Numbered from the stretch's first letter, positions 6,454 through 12,263 are shown. The stretch is 13,447 nt of DNA from Acidobacteriota bacterium (GCA_028873155.1 JAGWML010000058.1:1-13447); one strand, 5' to 3'. Notes: generated by a model from the sequence alone, not told the origin. Numbers and translations are program-made.

Positions 6454-6600
6454 CAGCTTCCAACTGCCAGCTTCCGCCTCCAGCTTGATCGAGGCAGGAC
6501 CGGCGACGGAGGCAAAACAGAATTGAGTTCTGCGCGGCGAGCAAAAAGCGGCTCACGGCGTGAACGAGCTAGAAGCTAGTAGCGAGAAGCTAGTAGCTGC
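6454..6600 (+). repeat. Intercistronic heptad inverted repeat F (rplE-rpsN)
   Basis: The 5' arm has CAGC at 6454, CAAC at 6461, CAGC at 6468, CGCC at 6475 and CAGC at 6481 (the last shifted by one). It starts exactly 3 nt after the rplE stop. The 3' arm has GCTA at 6568 and 6575, GCGA at 6582, GCTA at 6589 and GCTG at 6596, all in 7-nt phase. The 3' flank (GCTGCCGTTGAAG) is nearly the same as that of copy H (GCTGCCGTTCAAG), hinting that the element extends slightly past the arm. Confidence 0.85.
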
Positions 6601-6615
6601 CGTTGAAGAGGTTTT

Positions 6616-6801
6616 ATGGCAACCACTGCAAAGAGAGTGAAGGACGCGCGGAAGCCGAAGTTCAGCTGCCGCAAGCACAACCGGTGCAAGCTCTGCGGGC
6701 GGCCGCGGGCGTATCTGAGGAAGTTCGGCCTGTGCCGTCTGTGCTTCCGCGGTCTGGCGCTGAAGGGCGAGATCCCTGGCGTCGTGAAGTCGAGCTGGTA
6801 G
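6616..6801 (+). CDS. rpsN: 30S ribosomal protein S14, zinc-binding type Z
   Basis: At 61 residues this is the short, zinc-binding form of S14. The motif CKLC (Cys24, Cys27) and CRLC (Cys40, Cys43) forms a zinc knuckle around RPRAYLRKFGL; an extra Cys18 is present. The end is KGEIPGVVKSSW, the usual terminus. S14 binds 16S rRNA in the head. GAAGAGG (6605-6611) is the ribosome binding site. The gene sits between two heptad repeats. Confidence 0.97.
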   Translation: MATTAKRVKDARKPKFSCRKHNRCKLCGRPRAYLRKFGLCRLCFRGLALKGEIPGVVKSSW

Positions 6802-6813
6802 CAAGACCGTTGT

Positions 6814-6916
6814 CAGTGGACAGTGATCAGTGGTCAGTTTGTTCGTGCAGGTGCTGGCTTCTGAAGCAAATCGAGCAGGATTTGACTGACCGCTGATCAC
6901 TGAGAACTGAAGACTG
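6814..6916 (+). repeat. Intercistronic heptad inverted repeat G (rpsN-rpsH), CAGT variant
   Basis: The 5' arm has CAGT at 6814, 6821, 6828 and 6835. The 3' arm has ACTG at 6885, GCTG at 6892, and ACTG at 6899, 6906 and 6913. All are exactly 7 nt apart. The best-paired part is CAGTGATCAGTGGTCAGT (6821-6838) against ACTGACCGCTGATCACTG (6885-6902). The architecture is the same as the other copies, but the unit core is CAGT rather than TAGC in both arms. Confidence 0.87.
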
Positions 6917-6974
6917 GGGTAAGGCCCCAAACCATTCCCGCTGGTTCCCGCCGCAAGCGGGCGAACGGGGAATG
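6915..6974 (+). promoter_or_regulatory. Nested stem-loops directly upstream of rpsH
   Basis: Two structures follow repeat G. TGGGG (6915-6919) pairs with CCCCA (6925-6929). Then CATTCCC (6933-6939) pairs with GGGAATG (6968-6974) around an inner hairpin, where CCCGC (6947-6951) pairs with GCGGG (6957-6961) across CGCAA and can be extended by GTT/AAC. The outer stem ends immediately before the rpsH ribosome binding site AAGGAG (6975-6980). This placement suggests control of S8 translation, but no ligand is known from the sequence. Confidence 0.5.
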
Positions 6975-6985
6975 AAGGAGAAGGA

Positions 6986-7381
6986 ATGAGTCTGACCGAT
7001 CCTGTAGCAGATTTTCTGGCGCGTATCCGGAATGCAATCCGCGCGCGTCATCAGAAGCTGGATGTGCCGGCTTCCAAGCTGAAGACCGAGATTGCCCGCA
7101 TCCTCAAGGAAGAGGGTTACATCTCCAATTACAAGACGCAGGAAGAGGATGGCAAGCCGGTGCTGCGCGTGTACCTGAAGTACGGCGGCGCGGAGCCTGC
7201 GATTCGCGACCTGGCGCGGATCTCGCGTCCCGGTTGCCGCGTATACATTGGCCGCGATGAGATCAAACGCGTGCAGGGCGGGCTGGGCATCTCAATTATG
7301 ACCACGCCGAAGGGCGTGATGACGGGCCGCCAGGCGCGCCGCGAGGGCGTGGGCGGCGAAGTGCTCTGCGAAGTGTGGTAA
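6986..7381 (+). CDS. rpsH: 30S ribosomal protein S8
   Basis: The 131-residue product begins MSLTDPVADFLARIRNAI and ends with GVMTGRQARREGVGGEVLCEVW, both diagnostic for S8. The usual STSKG-type turn before GVMT reads TTPKG here. S8 binds 16S rRNA helix 21 in the central domain and, in E. coli, represses the spc operon. The start ATG 6986 is 5 nt after AAGGAG (6975-6980). It lies directly after a strong stem structure, possibly a site of self-control. Confidence 0.98.
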   Translation: MSLTDPVADFLARIRNAIRARHQKLDVPASKLKTEIARILKEEGYISNYKTQEEDGKPVLRVYLKYGGAEPAIRDLARISRPGCRVYIGRDEIKRVQGGLGISIMTTPKGVMTGRQARREGVGGEVLCEVW

Positions 7382-7384
7382 GAA

Positions 7385-7490
7385 CAGCTTTCAGCTTGTA
7401 GCCGCTAGCTTCTAGCTCGATTCAGGAAGGGCCGAAGCTGGTCGCGTAAGCGGGGAAGGCTAGAAGCTAATGGCTAGCAGCTAAAAGCTG
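7385..7490 (+). repeat. Intercistronic heptad inverted repeat H (rpsH-rplF)
   Basis: This is the best-paired copy. The 5' arm has CAGC at 7385 and 7392 and TAGC at 7399, 7406 and 7413. The 3' arm has GCTA at 7459, 7466, 7473 and 7480 and GCTG at 7487. All are 7 nt apart, five units per arm. Over the first 32 positions about 26-27 match the reverse complement of the 3' arm. It starts 3 nt after the rpsH stop. TAG triplets at 7399, 7406 and 7413 fall in three different frames. Confidence 0.92.
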
Positions 7491-7555
7491 CCGTTCAAGG
7501 CTGCAGTGGAACGATGACACCATCGGGACTCGCAAGCCAACAAAGGATTGATTCG

Positions 7556-8095
7556 ATGTCGCGTATTGGAAAGAAGCCGATCCCGCTGCCGGCGGGCGTG
7601 AAGTACAAGGTGGAAGGCAACACAGTGCTGGTCGAAGGGCCCAAGGGCAAGACCTCTGCGCTGATTGCCGAAGGCATCAAGCTGGAGACCAAGGACGGGC
7701 TTCTGCTGGTGGAGCGCGAGAGCGACAAGTATGCGGCGCTGCACGGTCTGACCCGGGCGCTGGTATTTAATGCCGTTGAGGGCGTGACCAAGGGCTGGAC
7801 CCGCGATCTGGATATTGTGGGTATCGGCTACCGCGCCGAGCTGAAGGGCAAGAGCATGGTGGTGTTCACGCTGGGCTACTCGCACCCGATCGAGTTTCCG
7901 CTGCCGAGCGGGATCGAGGTGGCCATCGATCCCAAGCAGACGCACCTGACCGTCTCCGGCATTGACCGGCAGAAGGTGGGCCAGGTGGCGGCGGATATGC
8001 GTTCGCTGCGCAAGCCGGATCCCTACAAGAACAAGGGCGTGCGCTACACGGGCGAGAAGCTGAAGAAGAAGGCTGGCAAGACGGGCGCCAAGTAA
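7556..8095 (+). CDS. rplF: 50S ribosomal protein L6
   Basis: The 179-residue product starts MSRIGKKPIPLPAGV, as L6 does. It has two repeated alpha/beta domains and ends with the signature KPDPYKNKGVRYTGEKLKKKAGK. L6 binds 23S rRNA near the sarcin-ricin loop and supports factor binding. I choose ATG 7556, 8 nt after AAAGGA (7542-7547). An in-frame ATG at 7514 would add 14 residues with no family counterpart. Confidence 0.98.
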   Translation: MSRIGKKPIPLPAGVKYKVEGNTVLVEGPKGKTSALIAEGIKLETKDGLLLVERESDKYAALHGLTRALVFNAVEGVTKGWTRDLDIVGIGYRAELKGKSMVVFTLGYSHPIEFPLPSGIEVAIDPKQTHLTVSGIDRQKVGQVAADMRSLRKPDPYKNKGVRYTGEKLKKKAGKTGAK

Positions 8096-8116
8096 GGCAA
8101 CAGGATTTCAACCGAA

Positions 8117-8137
8117 CGGGGCCGCGAGGCGGCTCCG
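8117..8137 (+). other. Strong GC hairpin upstream of rplR
   Basis: CGGGGCCGC (8117-8125) pairs with GCGGCTCCG (8129-8137) over 9 bp with one G-U pair and a GAG loop. It lies in the 61-nt rplF-rplR spacer, just before the ribosome binding region AGGACGAGAG. No U-tract follows, so it is probably not a terminator. It may stabilise the mRNA or limit ribosome read-through. Confidence 0.55.
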
Positions 8138-8156
8138 CTGATAGGACGAGAGAACT

Positions 8157-8513
8157 ATGATTACGCAGACCAAGAGAAACGCAATTCGCCAGCGCATCCA
8201 CGCACGCATCCGGCAGAAGCTGTCGGGCACAGCGGAGCGTCCGCGGCTGAATGTGTACCGTTCGCTGAACCACATCTATGCGCAGGTGGTTGACGACCAG
8301 AAGGGCGAGACGCTGGTTTCGGCATCGACACTGGCGCTGAAGGTGAAGACCGGCGGCAACGTGGCGGCGGCCAAGGAGATCGGCAAGGCAGTGGCGGAGC
8401 AGGCTGTGGCCAAGGGCATCAAGAAGGTGGTCTTTGATCGCGGCGGTTTTCTGTATCACGGGCGCATCAAGGCGCTGGCCGATGCGGCGCGCGAAGCGGG
8501 ACTGGAATTCTAA
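8157..8513 (+). CDS. rplR: 50S ribosomal protein L18
   Basis: The 118-residue product has the basic N-terminus of L18 (QTKRNAIRQRIHARIRQKL), the ERPRLNVYRS motif, and the end FDRGGFLYHGRIKALADAAREAGLEF, read as consecutive family motifs. L18 carries 5S rRNA into the central protuberance with L5. The start ATG 8157 follows AGGACGAGAG. The next spacer begins with heptad repeat I. Confidence 0.97.
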   Translation: MITQTKRNAIRQRIHARIRQKLSGTAERPRLNVYRSLNHIYAQVVDDQKGETLVSASTLALKVKTGGNVAAAKEIGKAVAEQAVAKGIKKVVFDRGGFLYHGRIKALADAAREAGLEF

Positions 8514-8516
8514 GAG

Positions 8517-8634
8517 CAGCCGCTAGCTGCTAGCTTTTAGCCGCTAGCCTGGTTTGGGGCAACATAAGGATCTCGGCGGCTGGCGCGAAACGGGCCGGAA
8601 GCCAGGAGCAAAAGGCGAGAAGCCGGTAGCTCTC
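8517..8634 (+). repeat. Intercistronic heptad inverted repeat I (rplR-rpsE), decayed 3' arm
   Basis: The 5' arm is clean: CAGC at 8517 and TAGC at 8524, 8531, 8538 and 8545. It starts exactly 3 nt after the rplR stop. The 3' arm is degenerate but still in register: GCCA at 8601, GCAA at 8608, GCGA at 8615, GCCG at 8622 and GCTC at 8629. Only the GC dinucleotide of each unit is kept, so every unit still offers a GC/GC core pair. The four TAGs of the 5' arm cover all three frames. Confidence 0.78.
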
Positions 8635-8646
8635 AAAGGACGAGTA

Positions 8647-9156
8647 ATGACGATGCTGAAGAAGAAACTCGATGCCAACCAGTACAACCTGAAGGATCAG
8701 GTGGTGGCCATCAATCGCGTGACCAAGGTGGTGAAGGGCGGCAAAAACATGTCGTTTGCCGCGCTGGTGGTGGTGGGCGATGCGGCCTCGGGCGTGGTGG
8801 GCTACGGATCGGGCAAGGCGAAGGAAGTTCCCCAGGCGATTCGCAAGGGGATTGAGAGCGCCAAGAAGAACCTGGTTCGCGTGAACCTGACGCAGACGAC
8901 GATTCCTCACCAGGTGCTGGGCCGCTTCGGCTCGGGTCAGGTGCTGCTGAAGCCTGCGCCGGAAGGCACGGGCGTAATTGCCGGCGGCGCGGTGCGCGCA
9001 GTGATGACCTCGGCTGGTGTGCAGAATGTGCTGACCAAGAGCCTGGGCACGGCGAACCCGCACAACGTGATCAAGGCGACCTTTGACGCGCTGGTGCAGT
9101 TGCGCGACAAGGGCGAAGTTGCCACCATGCGTGGCAAGCAGGTGGAGGAACTTTAA
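8647..9156 (+). CDS. rpsE: 30S ribosomal protein S5
   Basis: The 169-residue product contains the N-terminal double-stranded RNA-binding-like domain (LKDQVVAINRVTKVVKGGKNMSF, AALVVVGD, GYGSGKAKEVPQAI) and the C-terminal domain with GSGQVLLKPAPEGTGVIAGG and SLGTANPHNVI. S5 acts in decoding fidelity and mRNA unwinding. I choose ATG 8647, 6 nt after AAAGGA (8635-8640). ATG 8653 is a possible alternative. The frame is open back to a TTG at 8554, but that stretch contains repeat I. rpmD starts 2 nt after the stop. Confidence 0.97.
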   Translation: MTMLKKKLDANQYNLKDQVVAINRVTKVVKGGKNMSFAALVVVGDAASGVVGYGSGKAKEVPQAIRKGIESAKKNLVRVNLTQTTIPHQVLGRFGSGQVLLKPAPEGTGVIAGGAVRAVMTSAGVQNVLTKSLGTANPHNVIKATFDALVQLRDKGEVATMRGKQVEEL

Positions 9157-9158
9157 TC

Positions 9159-9347
9159 ATGGCCGAAGCCAAGAAGATTCGCATCCAGTATTTCCGCTCG
9201 GCCATTGCCACGCCGGTCAAGCACAAGCTCATCATTAAGGGGCTGGGCTTTACGCGCCTGAACCAGGTTGTGGAGCGCGTGGACAATGAGTCGGTGCGCG
9301 GCATGGTGAAGGCGGTTCCGCACCTGGTTAGAATTCTGGAAAGCTAG
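9159..9347 (+). CDS. rpmD: 50S ribosomal protein L30
   Basis: The 62-residue product shows the compact L30 fold: IRIQYFRSAIATPVKHK, then the GLGFTRLNQVVE motif and a C-terminal NESVRGMVKAVPHLVRIL strand-helix. L30 binds 23S rRNA and contacts 5S rRNA. The start lies 2 nt after the rpsE stop, with GGAGG near 9143-9148 inside rpsE as ribosome binding site, so coupling is likely. The stop codon is part of a terminator-like hairpin. Confidence 0.97.
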   Translation: MAEAKKIRIQYFRSAIATPVKHKLIIKGLGFTRLNQVVERVDNESVRGMVKAVPHLVRILES

Positions 9348-9366
9348 CCGCAAGCGCGGCTATTTT
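9345..9366 (+). terminator. Terminator-like hairpin overlapping rpmD stop
   Basis: TAGCCGC (9345-9351) and GCGGCTA (9356-9362) form a perfect 7-bp stem with an AAGC loop, followed at once by TTTT (9363-9366) and then CC. The stem includes the rpmD stop codon. It meets the basic form of an intrinsic terminator, but the T-run is short. Since rplO, secY and the rest must still be transcribed, it would act as a partial terminator or as a 3'-end protecting structure. Confidence 0.55.
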
Positions 9367-9374
9367 CCTGAATT

Positions 9375-9478
9375 CAGCTTCTGGCCTCCAGCTTCTAGCT
9401 CCCAGCTCTTTAGTACTGGGCTAGATGCAGGCAGGCCAAGACGAGCCAGGGGCTAGTAGCTAAAAGCTAGAGGCTGCA
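9375..9478 (+). repeat. Intercistronic heptad inverted repeat J (rpmD-rplO)
   Basis: The 5' arm has CAGC at 9375, TGGC at 9382, CAGC at 9389, TAGC at 9396 and CAGC at 9403. The 3' arm has GCCA at 9445, GCTA at 9452, 9459 and 9466 and GCTG at 9473. All are 7 nt apart, five units each. Unlike most copies it begins 27 nt after the stop, because the terminator-like hairpin comes first. The outermost units are CAGC and GCTG as in the other copies. Confidence 0.88.
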
Positions 9479-9535
9479 ATTTGAACGCGAGTCGGGCAGG
9501 CGCAAAGTCTGATCCGGCGCTAGAGCGAGGAGAAC

Positions 9536-9997
9536 ATGGCAAAGAATCTTTCCAATTTGCGCGCCCCCAAGAAGGCGAACACGGGGCGCAAGCGTGTCGG
9601 GCGCGGTATGGGCTCCGGCATGGGCAAGACCTCAACCCGCGGCCACAAGGGCCAGGGATCGCGTTCGGGCTCGAGCCTGATGCGCGGCTTTGAGGGCGGC
9701 CAGATGCCGCTGCACCGGCGTTTGCCGAAGCGCGGCTTCACGAACATCTTCCGCACCGAGTACGTGGTGCTGAACCTGGACCGGTTGGCGGATGTTGCGG
9801 TCAAGGAGATCAGCCTCGAGGACTACAAGAAGCTGGGTCTGGTGTCGAAGAAGAATGCCCTGATCAAGATTCTCGGCTCGGGCGAGCTGACGTCGGCGAA
9901 GACCATCCACGCGCACAAGTTCTCGAAGTCGGCGGTGGAGAAGATCGAGAAGGCCGGTGGCAAGGCTGTGGTTGTGGGCGGCGAAGCAGCGGCGTAG
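9536..9997 (+). CDS. rplO: 50S ribosomal protein L15
   Basis: The 153-residue product has the L15 glycine/basic N-terminal arm (KRVGRGMGSGMGKTSTRGHKGQ, at about residues 19-40) and the FEGGQMPLHRRLPKRGF motif. A globular domain ending KIEKAGGKAVVVGG follows. L15 is a late assembly protein that threads through 23S rRNA. The start ATG 9536 follows GAGGAG (9527-9532). It is the last ribosomal gene before secY. Confidence 0.98.
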   Translation: MAKNLSNLRAPKKANTGRKRVGRGMGSGMGKTSTRGHKGQGSRSGSSLMRGFEGGQMPLHRRLPKRGFTNIFRTEYVVLNLDRLADVAVKEISLEDYKKLGLVSKKNALIKILGSGELTSAKTIHAHKFSKSAVEKIEKAGGKAVVVGGEAAA

Positions 9998-10010
9998 CCG
10001 ATTTGGGTCC

Positions 10011-10026
10011 TGTGTCGCGCGACACA
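10011..10026. promoter_or_regulatory. Perfect 16-nt palindrome upstream of secY
   Basis: TGTGTCGCGCGACACA is identical to its reverse complement. It lies 14 nt after the rplO stop and 135 nt before secY. A gap-free palindrome suits a dimeric DNA-binding protein; as RNA it would need a loop and be a poor hairpin. It is followed by overlapping small hairpins: CGGCA/TGCCG (10030-10042) and CCGAT/ATCGG (10040-10057). No convincing promoter boxes could be assigned in this spacer. Confidence 0.5.
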
Positions 10027-10161
10027 CCGCGGCACACTGCCGATGGGGCAGAATCGGAGATCATGGCATGCACGCGCCGGGGTATCCGAGGGCCATCGCA
10101 GCTAAGATGGAAGTGAGCAGTGATTCGACGGGCGGCAGACGCCTGACGCGGAAAAGCAGAC

Positions 10162-11547
10162 ATGCTTGAGAAGTTCCTGAATATCTTTCGGATTCCCGAC
10201 CTGCGCAAGCGGGTGTTGTTCACACTGGCGATTCTGGCTGTGTATCGGCTGGGCGCCTTTATCCCCACTCCAGGCGTGAACACGCACCAACTGGAGCTGC
10301 TCTTCAACCAGCAGAGCGGGTCGGCGCTGGGGCTGATGGATCTGTTCGGCGGCGGCAACCTGCGCCGCATGACGATCTTTGCCCTTGGCATCATGCCGTA
10401 CATTACGGCGTCGATTATCTTCCAGCTTCTGACCGTGGTGTATGAGCCTCTGGCGCGCATCCAGAAGGAAGGCGAGCTGGGGCGGCGCAAGATTACGCAG
10501 TGGACGCGCTACATGACGGTGGTGCTGGGCGTGCTGCAGTCGATCGGCATTGCGGCGATTCTGACGCGGCAGGGCCTGGTCCTGCATCCGGGCGTCGGCT
10601 TCATCCTGATGACGGTGCTGACGCTTTCGGCGGGGACTACGTTCATCATGTGGCTGGGCGAGCAGATTACCGACCGCGGCATCGGCAACGGCATGAGCCT
10701 CTTGATCTTTGCCGGTATCGTGGCGGGCTTGCCGCGCGGCGTGGGCGAACTGGCGCAGAAGGTTCAGACCGACGCATGGGGTTCGCTGACCATTGTGGCG
10801 GTGCTGGTCCTGCTGGCTGCCATGATTGCCGTGGTGGCATTCATTGTGTTTGTGGAGCGGGCGGAGCGGCGCATTCCGATCCAGAGCGCGCGGCGCATTG
10901 TGGGCCGGCGCATGATGGGCGGGCAGTCGAGCCATCTGCCGCTGAAGGTGAACTCGGGCGGCGTGATGCCGATTATCTTTGCCAGCTCGATTCTGTCGGC
11001 GCCGCTTTTGTTTGCGCAGGTGGACTGGATCCAGAACAGCCGTTTTCTGCAGCCGATTCTGCAGGCCATTCAGCCGGGGTATCCGTGGTACATCACCATG
11101 AATGCACTGATGATCATCTTCTTTGCGTATTTCTACGTATCGATCATCATGAAGCCGGACGATATTGCCGATAACTTCCGCAAGTCGGGCTCGTTCATTC
11201 CGGGCATCCGGCCGGGCAAGCGCACGTCGGACTTCATCAACGACATTCTCACCCGGATTACGCTGGTGGGCGCCGTGTATCTGATTCTGGTGCAGATGGT
11301 GCCGACGTTCCTGATCTCGGGCATCCGGCTGGACAAGATCTGGCTCATCGGGCGGGTGTTTGAGAGCCTGCCGACCTGGGTTACGCACGGTTTGGGGGTC
11401 AACTTCTACTTTGGCGGCACCTCGCTGCTGATTGTGGTGGGTGTTGCCATGGATACCATTAACCAGATCGAATCGCAGCTGATCATGCGTCACTATGATG
11501 GCTTTTCCCCTCGTTCCGGTCGCATTCGAGGAAGGAAGACCTGGTAA
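10162..11547 (+). CDS. secY: Protein translocase subunit SecY
   Basis: The 461-residue product is the channel subunit of the SecYEG translocon in the inner membrane. About ten hydrophobic segments are visible, near residues 18-35, 70-93, 117-136, 146-166, 176-190, 208-232, 265-285, 311-331, 364-386 and 415-433. The plug region is near 55-65 (GLMDLFGGG). The cytoplasmic loops that contact SecA and ribosomes carry ERRIPIQSARR (about 235-245) and GIRPGKRTSDFI (about 348-359). The start ATG 10162 has only a weak purine stretch (GGAAAAG). Its last base is shared with the adk start (TAATG). Confidence 0.98.
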   Translation: MLEKFLNIFRIPDLRKRVLFTLAILAVYRLGAFIPTPGVNTHQLELLFNQQSGSALGLMDLFGGGNLRRMTIFALGIMPYITASIIFQLLTVVYEPLARIQKEGELGRRKITQWTRYMTVVLGVLQSIGIAAILTRQGLVLHPGVGFILMTVLTLSAGTTFIMWLGEQITDRGIGNGMSLLIFAGIVAGLPRGVGELAQKVQTDAWGSLTIVAVLVLLAAMIAVVAFIVFVERAERRIPIQSARRIVGRRMMGGQSSHLPLKVNSGGVMPIIFASSILSAPLLFAQVDWIQNSRFLQPILQAIQPGYPWYITMNALMIIFFAYFYVSIIMKPDDIADNFRKSGSFIPGIRPGKRTSDFINDILTRITLVGAVYLILVQMVPTFLISGIRLDKIWLIGRVFESLPTWVTHGLGVNFYFGGTSLLIVVGVAMDTINQIESQLIMRHYDGFSPRSGRIRGRKTW

Positions 11548-12263
11548 TGTCGGCTTCTGCAACTGCTGTAGAAGATGGCCGGGATACGGCTTTGACCTCC
11601 GTACCCGGCCCAATTCTTTTGCTGGGCGCGCCGGGCGTGGGCAAGGGCACGCAGGCCAAGGAACTGGTGAAGCACTGGGGAATTCCGCAGATCTCCACGG
11701 GCGACCTGCTGCGCGGGCATGTGGCGCGCGGAACGGCGCTGGGCAAAGCTGCCAAGGAACTGATCGAGCACGGCAATCTGGTTCCCGACTCGATTGTGAA
11801 CGAGATGGTGGCCGAGCGATTGAAGGAGCCGGACACGGTGCGAGGGTACATCCTGGATGGGTTCCCGCGGACGCTGCCGCAGGCGCACTGGCTGGATGGG
11901 CGGCTGGCGGCGCATCCGGAGGGGCTTCCGGTGGTTGCCGTGAGCCTGCATGTCGACTATAATCAGTTATTGCGCCGTATTACCGGGCGCAGGAACTGTC
12001 CTGCCTGCCAGCGCATCTACAACATCTACTCGAATCCTCCCCGCCGGGAGGGTTTGTGCGATGTGGAGGGCGCAGCGCTGGTTCAGCGAGCCGATGATAC
12101 CGAAGAGGTTTTTGCGGAGCGCATGCGTGCCTACGCCGCACAAACCACGCCTGTTGTGGAACACTACCGGGCGCACGGGCGGTTTGCCGAGGTGGACGGG
12201 GACGGAGCGATTGCCGCAATTGCGGCAGGGATTGTGGCCGCTGTGGAGCGGTTGCGGAAGTAG
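11547..12263 (+). CDS. adk: Adenylate kinase with partial zinc-type LID
   Basis: The 238-residue enzyme interconverts AMP + ATP and 2 ADP in the cytoplasm. Visible motifs are the P-loop GAPGVGKGT (27-35), STGDLLR (50-56), the signature DGFPRT (104-109), and a long LID domain. The LID has Cys151, Cys154 and Cys171, but the fourth zinc position (CDVE) is Glu174 rather than Cys or Asp. RADDTEE follows. About 20 residues precede the usual start. The ATG overlaps the secY stop, with AAGGAAG upstream, which supports this start and tight coupling. Confidence 0.97.
   Translation: MSASATAVEDGRDTALTSVPGPILLLGAPGVGKGTQAKELVKHWGIPQISTGDLLRGHVARGTALGKAAKELIEHGNLVPDSIVNEMVAERLKEPDTVRGYILDGFPRTLPQAHWLDGRLAAHPEGLPVVAVSLHVDYNQLLRRITGRRNCPACQRIYNIYSNPPRREGLCDVEGAALVQRADDTEEVFAERMRAYAAQTTPVVEHYRAHGRFAEVDGDGAIAAIAAGIVAAVERLRK

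Noticed and set aside
7514..7555. Upstream ATG giving rplF 14 extra residues
   Set aside because: L6 proteins begin at MSRIGK, and AAAGGA is correctly spaced for ATG 7556.
8554..8646. TTG-started N-terminal extension of S5
   Set aside because: This stretch contains the 3' arm of repeat I, and ATG 8647 has AAAGGA 6 nt upstream.
1195..9478. CRISPR array or insertion-sequence ends as an explanation for the repeats
   Set aside because: Units are 7 nt without unique spacers of constant length, there are no cas or transposase genes, and no target-site duplications are evident.
10102..11613. 503-residue open frame antisense to secY, and a similar 427-residue frame at 3906-5189 antisense to rplP-rplN
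   Set aside because: They are antisense shadows caused by GC-rich codon bias; the protein sequences are Arg/His/Leu-rich and resemble no family.
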